A stretch of 64,000 nucleotides of DNA. Source: CAVRUH01 sp963822595 (GTDB lineage Bacteria; Chlamydiota; Chlamydiia; Chlamydiales; Waddliaceae). Location of the stretch: the NCBI GenBank assembly GCA_963822595.1, contig CAWGIG010000003.1, positions 186,001-250,000 on the forward strand, read 5' to 3'. Below are positions 25,760-34,296 of this stretch, piece by piece. The translations under genes and the position numbers were made by a program. Every line of letters begins with the position of its first letter. The first letter of the stretch is position 1. The notes beneath the pieces were generated by a model that saw only the letters and a program-made list of their open reading frames with translations, was not told the origin of the DNA and searched no databases.

Positions 25760-25802
25760 CAGGGACCTTTCTTATCCAAAGGACCCTGCAGATACTCGTC
25801 AG
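25760..25802 (-). pseudogene. 43-nt scrap of F-box coding sequence
   Basis: CAGGGACCTTTCTTATCCAA and the following AGGACCCTGCAGATACTCGTC match, on the minus strand, codons of about 47-60 of the array F-box genes (the ...SDEYLQGPLDKKGPW segment). It is isolated from any open frame and abuts the palindrome at 25583-25740, a trace of a further deleted copy. Confidence 0.7.
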
Positions 25803-25829
25803 GGGTATCATGGTCTTCTCCGCGATGTT

Positions 25830-27224
25830 CTATTTCGGTTTTTTTATTTTTTCTGCTAGGGTATTCATTTTTTCTAGAATCGTCTTTGATTCAACAGCAC
25901 GGACGATTATCGCCATTTCTCTACGAGGGCTTAGTCCATGCACACGACCGTTGTGCACTTCAATTTTGTTTCTAAACATTTTTTTGCGCCCTTTTTTTAT
26001 AATTCCTTTCCTCGGATCTATCAGAAGTAAACGCCCCCTGTCATCTACGTAATACAGAATTCCATTAAATAATTTCATATCCTCGGAATTTGGGATAAGG
26101 ATTCCTGGATTAATTTTTGAGATAACTACATTATCTGATAAACAAAAAGTGGTAATATACTTACGATGGGTAATTATATAAATCAAATTTAGATCGGAAT
26201 CAGGGATTATTCCATCAATATCCCAATAATTCATTTCACAAATGACCCGAGATCCTTTGAGCGAACGGGCTTTTAGAGCACACTTGGTAGCATAGATGAC
26301 CTCATCATGAATTAGAACATGATGCCAGCCCCTTCCTACGCATATTGGTTTTTCACATTTGCGCGCATCCCAAAGATACAATTCTTTTGGTGGTGTCATA
26401 TTCTGTGCATATTCTTCATTCACAAACTCTAAAACCATTCCAATGTTGTTATTAACTTTGATTTCAGAATCTGTCCCATGGGATAACTCTAAACACCATA
26501 ACTCTTCTGAATTTTTGTAGGCATAAAGCCTTACTTCTTCAGATTCACCCTCCGCGCTCTTAAGAGTATACAATATCTCATTTCGGATTTCGAAATCTTG
26601 AATTTCAAGACCTTTTTTGATGACTCTCGTACAGTCAGACGGAAAACAACTTCTTTCCCATCTCAAGAGCTGACCATCGTTGACAGAAGCATAAAGATAA
26701 TTTTTATCAAGGAGAGTTTTCCGAATTAAATGAACTTGCGTACAATCCTCACCGTTAGGAAAAGATATCGCACGATAGGAGGGATTAATTAAAAAATCAT
26801 ATCCCTTATTAACAAAAGTAAGCATATTATCTCCTTTCAGTTGATCTTTTTGCATCAAAAAGATGCTACCAGCTATTATGACTAATTTATCATCAACGAA
26901 GAAGGAACCTACGCAGCTTAACATCCAAGCAAATTCTTTTATAGTTTTATCTAATCCCGGCTGATGACGCTCAATTGCCCATTTATCATGCATCAACGAT
27001 TTGCATTTATTGAATAGCTGTCCATAAAGTACTCTCCAGGGACCTTTCTTACCCAAAGGTTCCTGCAGATACTCGTCAGAATTCAGGTAAAATTCTTTCC
27101 ATCTAGGATGATTCCCAAACGCTGCATTCCAAATTCTACACACCATCGACGCTTTCGCAAGCGAAACAACATCCAGGTGATATCCTATAACTGATAACGT
27201 TCCTCTCATATCTGCTGCATTCAT
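25830..27224 (-). CDS. F-box/beta-propeller protein, tandem array copy 4 (464 aa)
   Basis: This is the longest copy. The F-box is at about 6-50 (YHLDVVSLAKASMVCRIWNA), followed by propeller-like repeats (LYASVNDGQLLRWERSCF, ELYLWDARKCEKPICVGRGW, LYYVDDRGRLLLIDPRKG) and the basic tail KIKKPK shared with copy 1. The start is the ATG at 27224 with GAGAAGAG upstream. The conserved promoter block lies 36 nt before it. Copies 1 and 4 have the same ends, so they probably bound the original duplication. Confidence 0.82.
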   Translation of the reverse strand: MNAADMRGTLSVIGYHLDVVSLAKASMVCRIWNAAFGNHPRWKEFYLNSDEYLQEPLGKKGPWRVLYGQLFNKCKSLMHDKWAIERHQPGLDKTIKEFAWMLSCVGSFFVDDKLVIIAGSIFLMQKDQLKGDNMLTFVNKGYDFLINPSYRAISFPNGEDCTQVHLIRKTLLDKNYLYASVNDGQLLRWERSCFPSDCTRVIKKGLEIQDFEIRNEILYTLKSAEGESEEVRLYAYKNSEELWCLELSHGTDSEIKVNNNIGMVLEFVNEEYAQNMTPPKELYLWDARKCEKPICVGRGWHHVLIHDEVIYATKCALKARSLKGSRVICEMNYWDIDGIIPDSDLNLIYIITHRKYITTFCLSDNVVISKINPGILIPNSEDMKLFNGILYYVDDRGRLLLIDPRKGIIKKGRKKMFRNKIEVHNGRVHGLSPRREMAIIVRAVESKTILEKMNTLAEKIKKPK

Positions 27225-27349
27225 GGTCTCTTCTCTGTTTTAAAATGAAAATGCTATTCTATATCATGATGATTATTTCATTGCTAACAAATGACGCATG
27301 TTTTATAAACTTTATAAGTTTATAAAGATCAATACATTAGGAGATACGC

Positions 27350-27688
27350 ATGAACAGTTTGTCAAGAGCTGAGGTGGGATCTATACATATTTATAGATGT
27401 TTGCGACGTTGTTATTCAACAAGTGATCAAGCGAAAAAAATTACTGATATCAATTTACAAGCCATCTTTGAAGAAAAAATTCTCCAGAAGCCTATCATCT
27501 GGCAAGATTTTGGCTTGGGTGTGCTGAAATCCGATTTAGGTGAGGGTATAACAGCCTATCTTTTTCCCCGAATCGAGGAAAATACAAGCATAAGAATTTC
27601 AAATGGTTTTGAAAGCATTTCTCGTGAAATCTCTGCATTTTGGTTGGAAAATTGGACTATCGGTGAAAAAGTGCTTGAGAAACAATAG
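27350..27688 (+). CDS. Small protein with presequence-like N-terminus, 112 aa (paralogue of 20838-21179)
   Basis: The paralogue shares MNSLSRAEVGS, then YRCLRRCYSTS and LKSDLGEGITAYLFP. The N-terminal 24 residues are basic and end in R-C-Y-S-T, like a mitochondrial cleavage site. No known domain is visible. AGGAGA precedes the ATG by 7 nt. The two paralogues bracket the four-gene F-box array on the opposite strand, so the block was probably built by segmental duplication. An island palindrome lies 16 nt past the stop, in front of the next gene. Confidence 0.75.
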   Translation: MNSLSRAEVGSIHIYRCLRRCYSTSDQAKKITDINLQAIFEEKILQKPIIWQDFGLGVLKSDLGEGITAYLFPRIEENTSIRISNGFESISREISAFWLENWTIGEKVLEKQ

Positions 27689-27703
27689 TAATTAAAGCGA
27701 AAT

Positions 27704-27720
27704 ACCGTATAAAATACGGT
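27704..27720. promoter_or_regulatory. Perfect ACCGTAT-AAA-ATACGGT palindrome upstream of the ankyrin gene
   Basis: It ends 59 nt before the ATG at 27780 and is directly followed by TATAAT (27721-27726), a good -10 hexamer. If that is the -10, the palindrome fills the spacer region, an ideal place for a repressor. Confidence 0.7.
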
Positions 27721-27779
27721 TATAATCAATATTGAAATTTTATATACTTCTTGCTTAACAATTAAGTAGAGAAGAAAAG

Positions 27780-29879
27780 ATGACCCCCATTTCAAGTTTA
27801 GGCAGTCCGACAACACCCCAAGTAACCAAATCAAGAAAATATAACGATCTTGCACAGAAGGTGGCTCAGCCCTTTTTTAACAATTTTGTTGTTCATCGCC
27901 ACAATGCTAGAGTCAAAACATTTTTAGGGTTTGATATCTCCGAAGCTTCTGATGCCAATTTCAAGCGACTCAAAGATCAACTACGGCGGGGAAGTCAATA
28001 TTTAGAATCTTGCATTACAGTCGACGGAATGTCTTATGGCCTACTCGAGATTGAAGAGATGCAATATCCTTGTCTATTGAATTCAAGGGAAACTATATTA
28101 TTCGAATTCCTCATATCTCATCTAACCTTGAAACATGCCACATCAAGCATCGAATTTTTTAAGGAGAGCAAAGAAATGCTCTCTCTAAAAGAAAGAGAAA
28201 GAAGAAAAATACCCATCGCCAATAGTCACACTAACCCTCTGTTAGGAGTCGATGATGTCATTTATTTTGTCGGAGGAGTCGGCCGTCACCCCACGCCCCC
28301 TTTCCTTGAAGATGAGGCCACACATATCATTAAATTGAAGGTCGATCAAATGCTCAAGGAAGATGAAGAAACTACCAAGCGGTTTTGGTGTTCCGGCCAC
28401 CTGAGTGATTACCTTCATGAATTACCCAGTCAGTTGATCAATGCAGGTGGATCTCTCTATGAATATACACACAATTGGGATGAAAGAAAGAAAGACTACA
28501 GAGTCAAACGTGAAGATGGAACAGAGTTCCGATGGACTGTTAAATACGAAGAAGAATGTTTTATGGGAGGTCATGTCGCTCCAGGGATTGCCTTTCAACT
28601 TATATTGCTATTTCGATTCTTAGGTTATGATAATCCTTATGTAAACAAAGTATACGATTTGCTCATCAATGATTTTGCTTCTGTTGAAGAAAAGGAAGAA
28701 TGTCTATCCACAGCGATGACGACCTTTTTTCCAGGATGGGTCTATCCTGAGGCAAAGATCATAAGTCATCTAGATATTTCTAAACCCTATGTCGAGATCT
28801 TACCAATCAACGTGGCCAATCCAACTGAAAGCTGGAAAGTTAGATGCCATAAGGCCGTTTCCTTGAGTGGGGCCGTTTCTAGTGGAGATATTGAGAAAGT
28901 TAAATATCTTCTGAGTCAAGGCTTATCACCCAACCTGAGAATAAGAGACTCTGATAAAACTCCCATGATGGAAGCTATTGAAAAATTAAAGAATGATCCT
29001 GAAAAAGCTCTGAAAATGGTAAAATTTCTCGTGGAACACGGTGCTAATCCCGCTCTTACAGCCTCATCTTGGCATGATATGAATGCTCTTCATGTGGCTA
29101 TTAAAGAAGGACTTTCGGAGGTTGTAGATTATCTGCTTGAACACGAGTATTCATTGGAAGATGAGCCTCTGATAAAAATTAAAATAAGACCTGATTGCAA
29201 GGGGAGCAGAGAAGGGAATGCGATTTCCCTGGCATGTTGTCAAAATGATGAAACATTAGAAGTCCTTCTTCATCATGGGGCAGATGTTCTTCAGAATGGT
29301 CATATATATATGAATGAGGCAGCACAAAAGGAAAATTGGAGAGCTGTCAAATTACTGGCAGATGCCGGGGTAAAACTCAATCCCGATATAATCCAATGGG
29401 GTATGACGGCTCTCATGAGCACGGCCCAAAAGGGTCATAAAAAAGCTGTGCGGTTCTTATTAAACGGAGGTGCTGATCCTGATATCCCTTATCGTTTTCG
29501 GCTTTATAGTGCCTTCCTTGGAAGATATTTTTACAGTTCAGAAGATAACGGAAATACGGCTCTGCACTTTGCAGCGAAAGCGGGTCAAATAGGGTCGGTA
29601 AAAGTTCTTCTTAAAGCCGGAGCGTCTCCGAATTTAAAAAATTGCTCAGGGGAAACAGCACTCGATCTTGCTCAAAAACACCCAAGTGTCGTAGAGCTAT
29701 TAGCTCCCGTAACTACAAATAAAATGGCTGTCGAACCACCTAGTAAAATTCACAAAAAAATTCAATTCAATGCAAATGAACCTCACCAAGTTGTCAGTTT
29801 GGTAACAAGTATTAGTCCTAGTGGAAAAAAATGTATATTAATGGGGCGAAAGCGTGATGAAGATGGATCTAGCTTGTAA
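27780..29879 (+). CDS. Ankyrin-repeat protein with N-terminal unknown domain; part 1 of a frameshifted giant
   Basis: Residues about 1-340 form a domain I do not recognise (contains VIYFVGGVGRHPTPPF and GGHVAPGIAFQL). Ankyrin repeats run from about 350 to 640 (for example NALHVAIKEGLSEVVDYLLE, TALMSTAQKGHKKAVRFLLN, NTALHFAAKAGQIGSVKVLL). The last 30 residues (QVVSLVTSISPSGKKCILMG) are the first strands of a Nudix fold that continues in the next frame at about 29875. So this and the next two frames were probably one gene of about 1630 codons. AGAGAAGAAAAG precedes the ATG. Confidence 0.8.
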   Translation: MTPISSLGSPTTPQVTKSRKYNDLAQKVAQPFFNNFVVHRHNARVKTFLGFDISEASDANFKRLKDQLRRGSQYLESCITVDGMSYGLLEIEEMQYPCLLNSRETILFEFLISHLTLKHATSSIEFFKESKEMLSLKERERRKIPIANSHTNPLLGVDDVIYFVGGVGRHPTPPFLEDEATHIIKLKVDQMLKEDEETTKRFWCSGHLSDYLHELPSQLINAGGSLYEYTHNWDERKKDYRVKREDGTEFRWTVKYEEECFMGGHVAPGIAFQLILLFRFLGYDNPYVNKVYDLLINDFASVEEKEECLSTAMTTFFPGWVYPEAKIISHLDISKPYVEILPINVANPTESWKVRCHKAVSLSGAVSSGDIEKVKYLLSQGLSPNLRIRDSDKTPMMEAIEKLKNDPEKALKMVKFLVEHGANPALTASSWHDMNALHVAIKEGLSEVVDYLLEHEYSLEDEPLIKIKIRPDCKGSREGNAISLACCQNDETLEVLLHHGADVLQNGHIYMNEAAQKENWRAVKLLADAGVKLNPDIIQWGMTALMSTAQKGHKKAVRFLLNGGADPDIPYRFRLYSAFLGRYFYSSEDNGNTALHFAAKAGQIGSVKVLLKAGASPNLKNCSGETALDLAQKHPSVVELLAPVTTNKMAVEPPSKIHKKIQFNANEPHQVVSLVTSISPSGKKCILMGRKRDEDGSSL

Positions 29880-31671
29880 TGAGTATGTATTTCCTGGAGG
29901 TGCGGTAGATGCAACCGATGAGAGTTTGGAAAAGGCTAGCCTTAGAGAGTTACAAGAAGAAACAGGCCTAAAGGTCACTGCGGAACCGAGGTACCTTGCT
30001 ACCGTAAGTTTTACAAAAGAGTTTTTGGTAACAAATACTACATTTTTTCATATAGAATGTGGTAAATCATTCAATCAACGAAAGACAATACCGGGTGACG
30101 ATTTAATTGAAGTGCGCATGATCCCATTAGATAGCATTGTATGTCAAAATGAGAACGAAAAAACTCCAACATATATCTGTAGCTTGGATAACGTACCCAT
30201 TCGTTTGAGCAATGCCATCCTCGCAAAAAAAGTTATGGATTCTCCAGTTCCCTCAGATCTACTTCCTTTTGAAACTATCGTGCAATTTGAAGAAGAGGGG
30301 AACCTAATGCTTTCAGATGCCGCAAAAAAGAACGATATAGAAAAAATAAAATTGCTTCTTCAATATGGCGTAAAAGATAAACATGTGATGGGTGTAGATA
30401 CCCCTCCTATATGTTCCCTATTAGAACACCGAAATTATGAGGCCATAGAATTGCTATTAGCGGCTGGCTTTGACATCAATGTGCAAACCGGCGGCTTGTT
30501 TACTTCTGTCGATAAGCCATTATTACGAGCGGTAAGATTAGGTGATATCAGACTGGTCTCTTATTTACTTGCGAAGGGGGCAAAGGCAACAAGTAGAAGT
30601 TATGAAGTTCCAGATGCCTTTTTACAAGCAATCATTTCTGGCGACTTAGAAATCATCAAACTTCTTCATAAACAACCTGGTTGTAATGTTAATTTTGCAA
30701 ATAACAACGATTCTGAAACTACCCGAAACCGGGTCGTCTTGCGTTCACCGATGGAATTTGCTATTAAATATGACCATCGTGCCGTGATGAGATTTCTCGT
30801 TGAAGAAGCAAAGGAAAATGTGAATCGTGAGAAAACTCCGATCAAGAGACATACAATGCTGCAAACCGCTATCCGTTACGGTAGAAGAGAGATAGCTCTC
30901 TATTTGCTGGCATTGCAGACAAGCAATCTTTCCATTTGTGCCAAATCTAAACAAACAGCCCACGACCTGGCTATGGAAAAGGGTTGGCTTGATGTCGCTA
31001 AGATCATCACTTTTTACCGGGAAAATCATAATTTTTCATCGTTCCTTAACAAAAATTGGCTACTGAATCCTAAACATCTTCAGTGGCATCTCGATGAAAA
31101 CCAAGAACCCACACTGCACGTCTATTTTGAAAAAAAACTTCAAGCAGAAGTCTTGAAAAGTAAGGTGTGTGGTGTAATACGTGAAGATAATCAAGGATTC
31201 TATCTGAGATTAGGAAAAATCAGACTCAAAACATTGATCGGGGATGAGGATATTGCAAAATTTTTGTTTAGATATTCGCGAAACAGTATATTTTGGAAAG
31301 TATCTACTTATGATTACCGCTCAATTCTCGAGGATCAATTGGATACCTTTTGCTTCGATAACTCCATGCTTCGTTGCAACTGGGACTATTTATGCACGCT
31401 CTTAAGGCAGAATCGTTCCATATCCGATCTTGTGATTGATTTTGCTGAGATTCCGGAAGAGAAATTTCCGGAAATCGCTCAGATTTTTAAATCGAATGAT
31501 TTGATTACAAGCTTGGTGTGCCGTAATTTTAGTTTTACAGAGGAGGCGACTCGGCTGATTTCTACTCTTGCCGGGACCCTACCGTCTTTATCACGGATGA
31601 TCTTACCAAATAAGACTTCGGATGAAACCGTTTTGTCTAAATCTTCTGGAAACGATTGTTCACTCACGTAA
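29854..31671 (+). CDS. Nudix hydrolase domain plus ankyrin repeats; part 2 of the frameshifted giant
   Basis: The Nudix box is at about residues 14-37 (FPGGAVDATDESLEKASLRE, then LQEETGL); the REL-QEETGL core is intact but one extra residue lies between GG and the first Glu relative to the usual box. Nudix enzymes hydrolyse nucleoside diphosphate derivatives. Ankyrin repeats follow at about 150-390. The C-terminal part (about 500-605) begins a leucine-rich repeat region (LIVDFAEIPEEKFPEIAQ-like units) that continues in the next frame. No independent ribosome site is evident at 29854, so it is probably not translated alone. Confidence 0.75.
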   Translation: MMKMDLACNEYVFPGGAVDATDESLEKASLRELQEETGLKVTAEPRYLATVSFTKEFLVTNTTFFHIECGKSFNQRKTIPGDDLIEVRMIPLDSIVCQNENEKTPTYICSLDNVPIRLSNAILAKKVMDSPVPSDLLPFETIVQFEEEGNLMLSDAAKKNDIEKIKLLLQYGVKDKHVMGVDTPPICSLLEHRNYEAIELLLAAGFDINVQTGGLFTSVDKPLLRAVRLGDIRLVSYLLAKGAKATSRSYEVPDAFLQAIISGDLEIIKLLHKQPGCNVNFANNNDSETTRNRVVLRSPMEFAIKYDHRAVMRFLVEEAKENVNREKTPIKRHTMLQTAIRYGRREIALYLLALQTSNLSICAKSKQTAHDLAMEKGWLDVAKIITFYRENHNFSSFLNKNWLLNPKHLQWHLDENQEPTLHVYFEKKLQAEVLKSKVCGVIREDNQGFYLRLGKIRLKTLIGDEDIAKFLFRYSRNSIFWKVSTYDYRSILEDQLDTFCFDNSMLRCNWDYLCTLLRQNRSISDLVIDFAEIPEEKFPEIAQIFKSNDLITSLVCRNFSFTEEATRLISTLAGTLPSLSRMILPNKTSDETVLSKSSGNDCSLT

Positions 31672-32674
31672 AAATGATAAGAACCTAGATTTAATCCAGT
31701 TTTCCGCTTCAGGATTCACTCCGAATTTCTTTAAAAAACTTGACGAGTTAATAGTTTCGACATCTTCTATCACTAAATTTGATGCGTTGGAAGCGACTTC
31801 ATCTTTAAAGAAGAAGTTGATGGATACAATAGAGCGAGTGCAATGGGAACAAGCCTATAAAAATTCATCTGATAATTTTAAAAAAATTATTCAAGCTCTA
31901 TACTTAAATAAAGAGTGTTTTCATATTGAATTGGAAGGAAGTGAGCATTTTCGCGATAAACCTGATTTCAATTTGACAGAACATCACATGAGTTTGTTTA
32001 TCCATGCCCTATCCCACAACACCACGCTTCAGGAGCTTAAAATAAGCTATTACACATGCAATACGAAATTATTCAATGCTTTGGCACGTTGTATCGAAAA
32101 GCATCCCTCGATTAGGTCGTTAAATTTTCAAGGATGTGATCTTTCAAATCGTCGAGTTAAATTGATTTGTGATTTGCTACTGAGAAGAGGAAAACAAATG
32201 AATCACCTTAACCTTCAATCCAATAGAAAAATCACGAGTGAAGGAATGGGATCAATTAATCATCTTCTCAATAATTCTGTGATACAGCTGAAATCATTAA
32301 ATATGGAAATGTGTAATTTGGATGATCAAGAATTAGAGATGCTTTGTAAAGGAATAGAACAAAGTCAGTATTTGAAGATTTTACAAATTGATATGAATGA
32401 TTTTACGGAGGTCGGATTTGAAAGCCTTTCGGAGTCTCTTAAGAATAACAGCACTTTGACAATATTAAATTATCGAGATTGGCCTATCAAATTCGCCTAT
32501 GATAAGGACATTAAAAAAACCTTGGAAAGGAATAGAAAGCTTGAGCTTTCCCAGCAAGTGAAGGCTGAGGGAATCTTCAATCATGTTAGCAAACACCCAT
32601 CCGCAATCCATTCTCATCCTGCCCCCGCCCCCTGTAACAAATGCTATCACATCTATGATAAGGTGAAGGAGTAA
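31622..32674 (+). CDS. Leucine-rich-repeat protein; part 3 of the frameshifted giant
   Basis: RNase-inhibitor-type LRR units of about 28 residues run through about residues 100-310 (LQELKISYYTCNTKLFNALA, IRSLNFQGCDLSNRRVKLIC, LKSLNMEMCNLDDQELEMLC, LKILQIDMNDFTEVGFESLS). The frame is one step from part 2 and overlaps it by 50 nt with no convincing ribosome site, so a frameshift near 31635-31655 is the simplest reading. Cysteine/histidine-rich residues close the protein (PAPAPCNKCYH). LRR proteins bind other proteins; a host-interaction role is inferred. Confidence 0.75.
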   Translation: MKPFCLNLLETIVHSRKNDKNLDLIQFSASGFTPNFFKKLDELIVSTSSITKFDALEATSSLKKKLMDTIERVQWEQAYKNSSDNFKKIIQALYLNKECFHIELEGSEHFRDKPDFNLTEHHMSLFIHALSHNTTLQELKISYYTCNTKLFNALARCIEKHPSIRSLNFQGCDLSNRRVKLICDLLLRRGKQMNHLNLQSNRKITSEGMGSINHLLNNSVIQLKSLNMEMCNLDDQELEMLCKGIEQSQYLKILQIDMNDFTEVGFESLSESLKNNSTLTILNYRDWPIKFAYDKDIKKTLERNRKLELSQQVKAEGIFNHVSKHPSAIHSHPAPAPCNKCYHIYDKVKE

Positions 32675-32706
32675 GTCGATAGTGTTTGCTTTAAGCGAAG
32701 GTACAT

Positions 32707-32935
32707 GCTTGACGTGTCCTCACGTCAAGCTCTCAAGTTTGGCGGTTTTTTATATATATAGAAGGCCTTCGCTCGCTACGGCAATGGGCCGCAGCGGCTT
32801 GCTTCCCCTGGTCATACAACAGTAAGCTACATACTGTTGTGTATGACCAGGGTGGTTCCTGAAAAGATGTGGGTAACAGTCAAGGACCTCATAGAAACCG
32901 CCAAACTTGGTGCTTGACGTGAGGACACGTCAAGC
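32707..32935. repeat. 229-nt nested palindrome filling the gap between 32675 and 33112
   Basis: The outer arms each contain a self-complementary unit (GCTTGACGTGTCCTCACGTC at 32707 and its complement form ending 32935). Next inside, CAAGTTTGGCGGTTT (32734-32748) pairs with AAACCGCCAAACTTG (32895-32909). At the centre CCCTGGTCATACAACAGTA (32806-32824) pairs with 32832-32852. No coding potential is seen in this 438-nt gap apart from the palindrome at 32995. Confidence 0.85.
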
Positions 32936-32994
32936 TAGATACCTTTGAATACCTTGAAAAAACAAATATTGCGCGTAAATTTTTCCACGACAAT

Positions 32995-33011
32995 ACCGTA
33001 TTTATTACGGT
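32995..33011. promoter_or_regulatory. Island palindrome (ACCGTA-TTTAT-TACGGT)
   Basis: It ends 101 nt before the preferred ATG at 33113 and is the member with the longest spacing. Confidence 0.55.
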
Positions 33012-33112
33012 ATTTTTCAAATCTGCAAGTCTGCTACATATACAATCAATGTCAGGATAGTTTATTGACAGAGCTTAGTATCTTGAAAATGAATCCAAAA
33101 TGGAGGTGTTTC

Positions 33113-33442
33113 ATGAGTTGTAGAGCTATGGGTATGGGTGGCGAATTAATCGTCGGAGGAATTGTAGTTGTTACTATTCTCTATGGTTGCGGGCCTAATA
33201 TCATTGTCGGTGCCGTTGGAACGACTGTTACCGGAATGCAAGCAATCAATGATAAAATCAAAAAGGTATTTGCGGAAAGTGAATTCGCAAAATCGGATAA
33301 CGTTTTTGAAAGGGAAAAGCTCACAGCTAAAGTTAAAGTCATAGATGAATCCCTCCAAAAACATCTTAAAAATTGCTCCCTTTGGGCATTAAGCATGATT
33401 CCTATCGTTGGTCCAATTATTGTCATGATAAAAACCCCCTAA
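33113..33442 (+). CDS. Small membrane-associated protein, 109 aa
   Basis: The ATG at 33113 has GGAGG 7 nt upstream and is preferred to the earlier in-frame starts (32945, 33089), which would add an unlikely 56 residues. The product has a Gly/Val/Ile-rich hydrophobic segment (about 5-40: GGELIVGGIVVVTILYGC, GAVGTTVTG) that could form two helices, a charged helical middle, and a second hydrophobic end (ALSMIPIVGPIIVMI). Such bilobed hydrophobicity is typical of secreted inclusion-membrane proteins of chlamydiae, which is an inference only. A hairpin follows. Confidence 0.6.
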   Translation: MSCRAMGMGGELIVGGIVVVTILYGCGPNIIVGAVGTTVTGMQAINDKIKKVFAESEFAKSDNVFEREKLTAKVKVIDESLQKHLKNCSLWALSMIPIVGPIIVMIKTP

Positions 33443-33454
33443 ACCAAAAATTTA

Positions 33455-33482
33455 TTCCTTCCGGTCCACTCACCGGAAGGAA
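33455..33482. terminator. 11-bp hairpin after the 33113 gene
   Basis: TTCCTTCCGGT (33455-33465) pairs exactly with ACCGGAAGGAA (33472-33482), loop of 6 nt. No T-run follows. Confidence 0.6.
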
Positions 33483-33517
33483 ATATCAGATAGTCCCAGT
33501 ACGTCGAGCAAAAGTAT

Positions 33518-33534
33518 ACCGTATTATTTACGGT
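33518..33534. promoter_or_regulatory. Island palindrome upstream of the GNAT gene
   Basis: ACCGTATTATTTACGGT, with 6-nt perfect arms, ends 51 nt before the ATG at 33586. Confidence 0.6.
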
Positions 33535-33585
33535 ATCTTCTTAATTCTTAGTAATCTATAATCATTTCATAATCAGGAGACAAAG

Positions 33586-34296
33586 ATGACAAATAAAACA
33601 AATTTTAGGGAATTTGAAAACTTTTTTGTAGGAATGAGCCCTGCTCAACAAAATAGCGACGAGGCTTTTGTTTGGTATTCCGGTGTTCCGCATCCTATGT
33701 TTAACGCGGTCATGCATCTTAAAACAAAGGATAATCTCGAAACTGTTATTGACAAATTGATTTCTGAGGTTCCCGAGGGTAATCCTTTTTCAATTTGGAG
33801 CCACGAATTGAATGGTCAAAACAATCTCAAAGAAGTGTTATTGGCCAAAGGATTCGAGCCTATCGCGACTACTCCATTCATGACTTGGGATGTTAGACCT
33901 ACGGCATTGGGAAATCATTCCGTGGAATTAACAACGGCAGACACCTTTCAATCCATTTTGGGTTTGACATTTCATGTTAATGAAATTATTCAAAAGGGCT
34001 ATGCACGGCTACTCGAACAATCTAATGCCGAAAATTTTGTGGTATTTTTAGAAGGTAAGCCCGTGGGAACAGGTTCGATGATGATAAATGGGAAAACCGG
34101 CGGCATTTTCAATATTTCAACTCTTTCTGAGTATCAAAAGAAAGGTTGCGCCCGTTCTATGATGTTATATCTTATGAATAGAGCTGTGGAACTTGGACTT
34201 GAAAAATTAGTTTTAACCAGTTCTTCAGAGGGATTCAAACTGTATTCTGATTTAGGATTCACTAACTGTTTCGATATCGAGATATTTGCAAAATAA
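33586..34296 (+). CDS. GNAT-family N-acetyltransferase
   Basis: The C-terminal half (about 120-236) is a GNAT fold. FVVFLEGKPVGTGSMM gives strands 2-4, the acetyl-CoA-binding motif A is STLSEYQKKGCARSMM (Q-x-x-G-x-A), and LYSDLGF is motif B. GNAT enzymes move an acetyl group from acetyl-CoA to an amine. The N-terminal 110 residues form a second, degenerate GNAT-like or unknown domain. GGAGAC precedes the ATG by 7 nt. The substrate cannot be inferred. It shares its promoter palindrome with the neighbouring putative effectors, which hints at host-related or stress use. Confidence 0.82.
   Translation: MTNKTNFREFENFFVGMSPAQQNSDEAFVWYSGVPHPMFNAVMHLKTKDNLETVIDKLISEVPEGNPFSIWSHELNGQNNLKEVLLAKGFEPIATTPFMTWDVRPTALGNHSVELTTADTFQSILGLTFHVNEIIQKGYARLLEQSNAENFVVFLEGKPVGTGSMMINGKTGGIFNISTLSEYQKKGCARSMMLYLMNRAVELGLEKLVLTSSSEGFKLYSDLGFTNCFDIEIFAK

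Noticed and set aside
32945..33112. Extension of the 33113 gene back to 32945
   Set aside because: It would place the operator-type palindrome inside the gene and has no ribosome site; GGAGG precedes the ATG at 33113.
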